Shown in pieces: positions 44,801-53,800 of a stretch of 64,000 bases of DNA. The stretch comes from Chaenocephalus aceratus (Eukaryota > Chordata > Actinopteri > Perciformes > Channichthyidae), in assembly GCA_023974075.1 (NCBI GenBank), contig JAMFTG010000489.1:62001-126000 (forward strand). The letters run 5' to 3'. The position numbers and the translations under genes are program-made. The notes below the pieces were generated by a model, which saw nothing but the letters and a program-made list of their open reading frames with translations, was not told the DNA's origin and made no database searches. The stretch's first letter is position 1. Each line of letters starts with the position of its first letter.

Positions 44801-47800
44801 AGTTCATTAGTTTTCCCCACTATTTCAACTGATTCAAAAGGAAAACTAGACCATATCATAGGAACTGACGAGCTTTCAGAAGCCATAACCAGCATGACGG
44901 GGGAAGGCGGCTGGTCCAGGTGGTCTTCCTATAGAAATCTATAAACGATTTAAAGATAAGCTACTACAGCCTCTTTTGGATATGCTGTTGGAGTCATACG
45001 AAAAGGAGGACCTACCACCATCTCTTAGAGGGGCACTAATCACTCTGATGCTAAAACCAGGAAAGGACCCCACTGACTGTGCATCGTGCAGACCAATCTC
45101 ACTGCTTAATACAGATAGTAAAATTGTATGCAAGACGTTGTCGAGACGCCTAAACAAACTACTGCCTTCCATGATTAAAGATGATCAAAATGGTTTTATT
45201 CAGGGAAAGCAAGCTTTTCATAATGTTAGAAGGGTACTAAATATTCTTTATGAAAAAAGAGGGTCACCTAACATGGCACTGCTGTCCTTAGACGCAGAGA
45301 AGGCCTTCGACCGAATTGAGTGGAAGTATTTATTTGAAGTGTTGGAGAGGTTTGGAATAGGCGAAGGCTTTCTCAAATGGATCAGGACGATATATAAGAA
45401 CCCAACAGCTGAAGTGGTGACGAATAATATTACTTCTACATCCTTCTCATTGTACAGATCTACACGTCAGGGCTGCCCCCCTCCCCATTGCTGTTTGTGT
45501 TAGCAATGGAGCCATTTGCCATGGCTATTAGAGACTCTCCATCTGTATCTGGGATCTCAGAAGGTGACTTGGACCATCGAATATCACTTTATGCGGACGA
45601 TGTTGTTCTTTTTTTATCAAATCTTGAGTATTCTATACCATCTCTGTTAGAACTAATTACGACCTTTGGGGAATTCTCAGGCTACAAAATAAATATGCAT
45701 AAATCTTCAATACTTTATCTAAATGAACAAGAGAGGCAGCAACCTAGAATACAAACTCCCTTTTTAGCTCATAGAGAAGGATTCACCATTTAGGAATAAA
45801 AATCACACCTGAAATGAATGATCTGGTTCCAGCCGACGATAACCCTGCTGTAGACTCTGTGGCAGAATCGCTTAACAGATGGACCTTAATGCCAATCTTT
45901 AATCGGTCGTGTTAACATCTTAAAAATGAATACATTACCCAAATTGCTCTATTTGTTTCAATCAATCCCCTTACCCCCACCCGAGTCATTTTTTCAAAAA
46001 TTTAAGAAAATATTTACCGACTTTATCTGGAATAATAGACGCTCTAGGCTCCGTTTGACCCTACTTTACTTGCCTTATGACAGAGGGGGTCTACAACTGC
46101 CCAACCTACGCTGGTACTATTGGGCAGCACAACTGAGAGCAGCCATGTGCTACTTCTCCCCAGAGGAAGCTCCAGCGTGGGTCAAGATTGAAGCATGCTC
46201 AGCTCAGGGGTTATTGCTTAGTAGCTATCTTTATTCTTCTGAGCCAAAGAAGCTAGGGAAAAACACAAAAAACCCCTTTCTAAGAAATACCATACACATC
46301 TGGCATGAGGTCCAAAGACATATAGGGGACACCCCCCCACTGTCAGGTTTCACCCCCATATGGGGCAATAGTCAATTTATACCTGGTAGAGAAGATGCTG
46401 GTTTTAAGACTTGGGCGAACAAGGGATTAAGCAGGATTACCGATTTGTACAATGATGGAAAATTAATGTCATTTACTGAAATACAAGAAAAGTATGATCT
46501 TCCTTCGAAGCACTTCTTTAAGTTTTTACAAATAAGACATTTTATCTCTGCATCTCAAAACCGCTCACTTACTCAGCCACCTCTCTCAATGCTGGAAGAC
46601 ATTACAGTTAAACACGTGGTTGGTAGAGGCCAGCTATCGCTGCTCTATAAAAGCTTTGTAGACAAGTCACCTGCATCTTCAGAAGATAAACTTAAAAGCT
46701 GGAGGCTTGATTTACAAGAGGAAGTCTCTGAAAAAGAATGGTCTGAAGTGTGCCTGAAGGCTCAAACACAAACAAAACACGGCTTAAGTTGATACAATAC
46801 AATTGGATTTTAAGAACAATATAACGCCATCAAAACTACATCACTTTAATCCCAATACCCCAGACACCTGCTTTAAATGTAACGATGCTAAAGGATCACT
46901 CTTTCACTGTTTGTGGGAATGTAATGTGGTCAATAGTTTTTGGAAGGAGGTTCTTAACATAATTAACCAGATAACAAAACTGAAAATCCCTTGTCAGCCA
47001 AAGTTGTGCATCCTGGGTATTTATCCAAAAGACTTTGTTTCTAAGAAGAGTGAGCGTGCACTTATAGACTTGTGCCTTTTACAAGCTAAGAGGGCAATAG
47101 CTATAGAATGGAAAAATGTGAACAAACCTAGTATGAATAAATATTTTAAGGATCTGTCAGCATGTGTCACTTTAGAAAAACTAACATACATTACTAAAGG
47201 AAAGCTGGCAATTTTCGAAAATATCTGGGGGAGCTTCATGGACTTTCTTACAAATAATGTTTGTTATGATTAATAACACCAAAGACCGGGGCGGGAAAGA
47301 GGGCAACGGGATTCTACAGTGTAGTAGCCCACGTCATATTCTTTCAGATTTTTGTTCTGTATCATCTGTATACTGACCTGTGTTTATTTACATGCCTATT
47401 CATTGATTTATACTGTACTCTGCCACTAGACTGACCATGTATGTGTAATGTTCGTCATTTTATTTTATGTATGTGTAATGTCCATATTGGAAAACTTCAA
47501 TAAAAATATTGTTAAAAAAAAAAAAGACATAAATAAATGCATTTCTCCGTAATAGGTGACCTTTCAAATAGTAAAGAATAACTTGATGTGTACCTTTGGG
47601 GTCGTTGTGTGTGAGAGCTGGATGTCGAACTCCTTAGCGGAAGGCAGTTGAGGTCTGAGGCATCACGCAGCAGGCGGCCCAGGTTCCACCTGGTTGCTGC
47701 TGGGCTTCACCTGGAGCGTGAGAGAAAGAACACGGGCCTCGGGTTCATCACGGGCAACATCACAGAGCGGCACAAAGCCCATCGTACAAAAAACGCATTC

Positions 47801-50800
47801 CTACCTGCTTTTGGGTCGCGCTCACACCACCTGATTAAACAGCCGAACAGACGATGATCTGCTCGTTTGAATTTCTGGCAAATCAAATATTTAAATGTTG
47901 GCCGAACGAGATTTTAAACTACATCAAAAGGTGTTGCTGTGATTTATGTGCAGTCTTAAAGAGGGCTATACGTTTAACCAGCAGATGTCACTGTGGAGCC
48001 GGAAGCTTCTATTGGGACAAATACCAAGTCGGCACCAAACTTGAATACGGGTTTGATTCGCCCACCACTAAGCATCCACTGTTAGTGTGTCTGTGGCTGA
48101 ATGAGAAAGTTGTGATATTATACTTAACTTACATATTCCATACATGCAGTCAATATTATTTTCTTCTTACAATATTAATGCTGAAAGAATCCCTTGTTGG
48201 GAAAACAGACGTCTTGTTTAAATAAACTTAATTGGAACAGTCCATGGACATGACGATAAAGCTCTCCGAGTGTCAGCCCGTGTGACTAACGGTCAGACAG
48301 GAGTTCATTTAGTTGTTCAGAAAGCTTGATTAAGCTGACACACTGAGGTTGAGACCCTCACCTGAGCCCAGGTGTAGAGCTGCTCCAGCAGGTCTTTGTC
48401 CAGGTCCGAGGTGCCGATGGCAGCGATCCTCTGGCTCCGGACCAGAGACTCCAGCTCCTCCCAGGCCGGCTGCAGGTGGGCCAAGCTCTGGTTCTCCCCT
48501 CAGCCAGGGGCCACGTCGGGGCGATGATGACGGAGTCCAGCTGCGACACCGCCAGCGTCTGACAGGCTGAGCAACAGAGAAGTACACCACATCCTTTACT
48601 CAAGTGCAAGTACACACATCCTTTACTCAAGTGCAAGTACGCACATCCTTTACTCAAGTGCAAGTACGCACATCCTTTACTCAAGTGCAAGTACGCACAT
48701 CCTTTACTCAAGTACAAGTACGCACATCCTTTACTCAAGTACAAGTACGCACATCCTTTACTCAAGTGCAAGTACGCACATCCTTTACTCCAGTGCAAGT
48801 ACAGATACTCGTGTTTAAAAATACTCTGGTGAAAGTAGAAGTACTGACTAAACTTCTTCACTCAAGTCAAAAGCAAAGAGGCTTTGAAGTGTACTTCAGT
48901 AGAAAGTACCCATAGCCAGCAGCTGCTTTAAAGAGTACCTGACCTCCCTTTATATCAATAGAACAATAATGTCATTGTTAGCTAATGAATGTTTCCATGG
49001 TGACCAACGGCAACATGACAACGTTTCCATTGGTCCCTCTTCTTAGAGAAGACCAGGAAGTGATGGATACACGGATCGTGTTCCAACCAATAGGCACGCA
49101 GTGACTCTAAAGAATAATTATCACGCCCCAAACCACACATTCAGACTGAAGGAACCAGCTGTTTGGAAATGAGAGAAGTAGAAAGTACAGGTATTGGGTT
49201 CAACATGTAAGAAGTAGAAAGTACAGGTATTTGAGTCAACATGAGAGAAGTAGAAAGTACAGGTATTTGAGTTCAAACATGAGAGAAGTAGAAAGTACAG
49301 GTATTTGAGTTCAACATGTGAGAAGTAGAAAGTACAGGTATTTGAGTTCAACATGTGAGAAGTAGAAGTACAGGTATTGAGTTCAACATCTAAGAAGTAG
49401 AAAGTACAGGTATTGTGTTCAACATGTAAGAAGTAGAAAGTACAGGTATTTTGAGTTCAACATGTGAGAAGTAGAAGTACAGGTATTTGAGTTCAACATG
49501 TGAGAAGTAGAAAGTACAGGTATTTGTGTTCAACATGTAAGAAGTAGAAAGTACAGGTATTTGAGTTCAACATGTAAGAAGTAGAAAGTACAGGTATTTG
49601 AGTTCAACATGTAAGAAGTAGAAAGTACAGGTATTTGTGTTCAACATGTGAGAAGTAGAAAGTACAGGTATTTGTGTTCAAAATGTAAGAAGTAGAAAGT
49701 ACAGGTATTGTGTTCAACATGAGAAGTAGAAAGTACAGGTATTTGAGTTCAACATGTAAGAAGTAGAAAGTACAGGTATTTGAGTTCAACATGTAAGAAG
49801 TAGAAAGTACAGGTATTTGAGTTCAACATGTAAGAAGTAGAAAGTACAGGTATTGGGTTCAAAATGTAAGAAGTAGAAAGTACAGGTATTGTGTTCAACA
49901 TGAGAAGTAGAAAGTACAGGTATTTTAGTTCAACATGTAAGAAGTAGAAAGTACAGGTATTTGAGTTCAACATGTAAGAAGTAGGAAAGTACAGGTATTT
50001 GGTTCAACATGTGAGAAGTAGAAAGTACAGGTATTTGTGTTCAACATGTAAGAAGTAGAAAGTATAGGTATTTGAGTTCAACATGTAGAACTAGAAAGTA
50101 CAGGTATTTGAGTTCAACATGTGAGAAGTAGAAAGTACAGGTATTTGTGTTCAACATGTAAGAAGTAGAAAGTACAGGTATTTGAGTTCAACATGTAAGA
50201 AGTAGAAAGTACAGGTATTTGTGGTTCAACATGTAAGAAGTAGAAAGTACAGGTATTTGGGTTCAACATGTGAGAAGTTAGAAAGTACAGGTATTTGTGT
50301 TCAACATGTAAGAAGTAGAAAGTACAGGTATTTGGGTTCAACATGTAAGAAGTAGAAAGTATAGGTATTTGCGTTCAACATGTAAGAACTAGAAAGTACA
50401 GGTATTTGTGTTCAACATGTAAGAAGTAGAAAGTACAGGTATTTGTGTTCAACATGTAAGAAGTAGAAAGTACAGGTATTTGAGTTCAACATGTAAGAAG
50501 TAGAAAGTTACAGGTATTTGAGTTCAACATGTAAGAAGTAGAAAGTACAGGTATTTGAGTTCAACATGTAAGAAGTAGAAAGTACAGGTATTTGTGTTCA
50601 ACATGTAAGAAGTAGAAAGTACAGGTATTTGTGTTCAAAATGTAAGAAGTCAAAGTAAAAAGTGGTAGTGGAGTAAAGTACTGATACTAGAAAAATGTAC
50701 TTTACGGAGTATTTGTACTCCACTACTTCCCACCTCTGTTGAGCAAGAACAGAGGGGATTATGGGATGCTGCAATGATCTGTTTGGTGTTTCAGCCAATC

Positions 50801-53800
50801 AGAGACAGGCTCTGTATATATCCGAGGACCTGTGATATACTGATGAAAACAGTACAACAAGGGACCTTTAAGGCATGTTAAGGTTTAGATGCTCACCCAT
50901 CTCCACGGCGTCTCTGATGGAGGACTCACCCGCCTCGCACAGGAACAGCTTCACTGTGAAAACAAGCAGATGTAAATAGCTGTCCCACACATCACTGGAA
51001 TTTAAAAGATGTTTCCACGGTGACCTGTGCTGACATGCAGCTGGTCAACAGTCGCATTACATTTAGATATTGAGTTCTGTACTGACCCGAGACCCTCAGC
51101 TCCTCCCTCTCTTCGGGGGGGATGGCGTCTGTCGGCTGCGGGATGGAGCAGTCCAGCGTGTCGGGGAAGTCCTTCGGGAAAAGGAAAGCACTTCGTTTAG
51201 CGGAAACATCTTTGGGACCATTATCAAGGCAAGTTTATTTAGAGAGCACTTTTCAACACAAGGCAATCAACGTGCTTTACAGAGAGACATTGAGAGCATA
51301 AAACACAATAGAAAGCAAAAGATAATAAAACACAATAGAAACATTAGAAAGCAAAAGATAATAAACATGAATAACTAGGGATGTAACGATATATCGAATA
51401 TCTCGATAAATAAATGTATCAATACCATGGTTTAAACCTTTATTGAACCAGGTGGTCCCATTGAGATTATATTTTTTTATGTTAGTTTTCTTCAAATAGT
51501 TTTCTATCTGTGTTTTACATTGTTATGTTTGCACCACGACAGCACGTCAAATTCCTCGTGTGTGTTAACCTGGTGACAAACCGGTTCCAGATAGTCTTAA
51601 AGGTCACCTATTGTGAAAGATCCACTTCCTCATGTCTCTTCTACAACAACATGTGTCCCCTCTTCTTCATGTCTCTTCTCCACCAACATGTGTCCCCTCT
51701 TCTTCATGTCTCTTCTCCACCAACATGTGTCCCCTCTTCTTCATGTCTCTTCTACATCAACACGTGTCCCCTCTTCCTCATGTCTCTTCTACATCAACAT
51801 GTGTCCCCTCTTCTTCATGTCTCTTCTACATCAACATGTGTCCCCTCTTCTTCACGTCTCTTCTCCACCAACATGTGTCCCCTCTTCCTCATGTCTCTTC
51901 TACATCAACACGTGTCCCCTCTTCCTCATGTCTCTTCTACATCAACATGTGTCCCCTCTTCTTCATGTCTCTTCTACATCAACATGTGTCCCCTCTTCTT
52001 CATGTCTCTTCTACATCAACACGTGTCCCCTCTTCCTCATGTCTCTTCTACATCAACACGTGTCCCCTCTTCTTCATGTCTCTTCTACATCAACACGTGT
52101 CCCCTCTTCCTCATGTCTCTTCTACATCAACATGTGTCCCCTCTTCTTCATGTCTCTTCTACATCAACATGTGTCCCCTCTTCTTCATGTCTCTTCTACA
52201 TCAACACGTGTCCCCTCTTCTTCATGTCTCTTCTACATCAACACGTGTCCCCTCTTCCTCATGTCTCTTCTACATCAACACGTGTCCCCTCTTCTTCACG
52301 TCTCTTCTACATCAACATGTGTCCCCTCTTCTTCACGTCTCTTCTACATCAACATGTGTCCCCTCTTCTTCATGTCTCTTCTACATCAACATGTGTCCCT
52401 TCTTCTTCATGTCTCTTCTACATCAACATGTGTCCCCTCTTCTTCATGTCTCTTCTACATCAACACGTGTCCCCTCTTCCTCATGTCTCTTCTACATCAA
52501 CATGTGTCCCCTCTTCTTCACGTCTCTTCTACATCAACATGTGTCCCCTCTTCTTCATGTCTCTTCTACATCAACATGTGTCCCCTCTTCTTCATGTCTC
52601 TTCTACATCAACATGTGTCCCCTCTTCTTCACGTCTCTTCTCCACCAACACGTGTCCCCTCTTCTTCACGTCTCTTCTCCACCAACACGTGTCCCCTCTT
52701 CTTCACGTCTCTTCTACATCAACACGTGTCCCCTCTTCTTCACGTCTCTTCTACATCAACATGTGTCCCCTCTTCTCCATGTCTCCTCTACATCAACATG
52801 TGTCCCCTCTTCTTCATGTCTCTTCTACATGTGTCCCCTCTTCTTCATGTCTCTTCTACATCAACACATGTCCCCTCTTCTTCACGTCTCTTCTACATCA
52901 ACATGTGTCCCCTCTTCTCCATGTCTCCTCTACATCAACATGTGTCCCCTCTTCTCCATGTCTCCTCTACATCAACATGTGTCCCCTCTTCTTCATGTCT
53001 CTTCTACATGTGTCCCCTCTTCTTCATGTCTCTTCTACATCAACATGTGTCCCCTCTTCTCCATCAACATGTGTCCCCTCTTCTTCATGTCTCCTCTACA
53101 TCAACATGTGTCCCCTCTTCTTCATGTCTCCTCTACATCACCATGTGTCCCCTCTTCTTCATGTCTCTTCTACATCAACATGGGTCCCCTCTTCTTCATG
53201 TCTCTTCTTCATGTCTCTTCTTCATCAACATGTGTCCCCTCTTCTTCATGTCTCTTCTACATCAACATGTGTCCCCTCTTCTTCACGTCTCTTCTACATC
53301 AACATGTGTCCCCTCTTCTCCATGTCTCTTCTGCATCAACATGTGTCCCCTCTTCTTCATGTCTCTTCTACATCAACATGTGTCCCCTCTTCTTCATGTC
53401 TCTTCTGCATCAACATGTGTCCCCTCTTCTTCATGTCTCTTCTACATCAACATGTGTCCCCTCTTCTTCATCAACATGTGTCCCCTCTTCTTCATGTCTC
53501 TTCCACATCAACATGTGTCCCCTCTGTGTAAAGGATTTGGTAATAACTCTTGATCAAAAGGTGGCATTGAGGCGGCTTCATATGTAACAGCGACATTATG
53601 CTGACGCCTTTATGTCGATCCAACCGCAGTAAAGTCAGTCTCGTTCCCAACATGAAACCCCCTCAGACCCCCCCGACTCAAAGGTCCTGTCTTTGCTATT
53701 TCCCTGCAGGGGATGTGCAAGTATAAAGATCCCTTAGTTCAACTCTTTCAAACCTCCCTCTTCCCCGTCAGTGTCCAGTGGCGTAGTGAAGGCGTAGTGA

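Larger units (their letters stand above)
41722..47521 (+). mobile_element. Full-length L1-type LINE
   Basis: A 15-bp duplication AAAAGACATAAATAA flanks the element (41707-41721 and 47522-47536), which ends in AATAAAAATATTG plus an A tail. Order: 5' UTR (41722-41845), ORF1, a long 806-base spacer, ORF2 with endonuclease and reverse transcriptase, 3' UTR. Antisense to GCLM, in intron 6, its tail ending 57 bases from the exon 6 donor. Perfect duplications and an intact ORF1 indicate a recent insertion; ORF2 is broken by several frameshifts. Confidence 0.95.
48575..50738. mobile_element. Array-bearing hAT-like element, copy C, at GCLM exon 5 acceptor
   Basis: Ends CAGAGAAGTAC and CTTCCCACCTCTG. 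Duplications CTGAGCAA (48567-48574) and TTGAGCAA (50739-50746). The left one contains the GCLM exon 5 acceptor AG. Contains the 27-bp array (48590-48800), the 250-bp core shared with copy A (48900-49165) and a 36-bp array. Occupies nearly all of GCLM intron 4. Confidence 0.92.

Noticed and set aside
47594..48566. GCLM as a pseudogene
   Set aside because: Splice sites, phases and conserved residues are kept in all seven exons and defects are single-base length changes clustered with similar defects in adjacent noncoding repeats, so an assembly problem is the simpler account.
51510..53587. Three long overlapping plus-strand readings as a gene
   Set aside because: Pure 37-bp minisatellite with equal openness in all frames; no start, splice or family signal.
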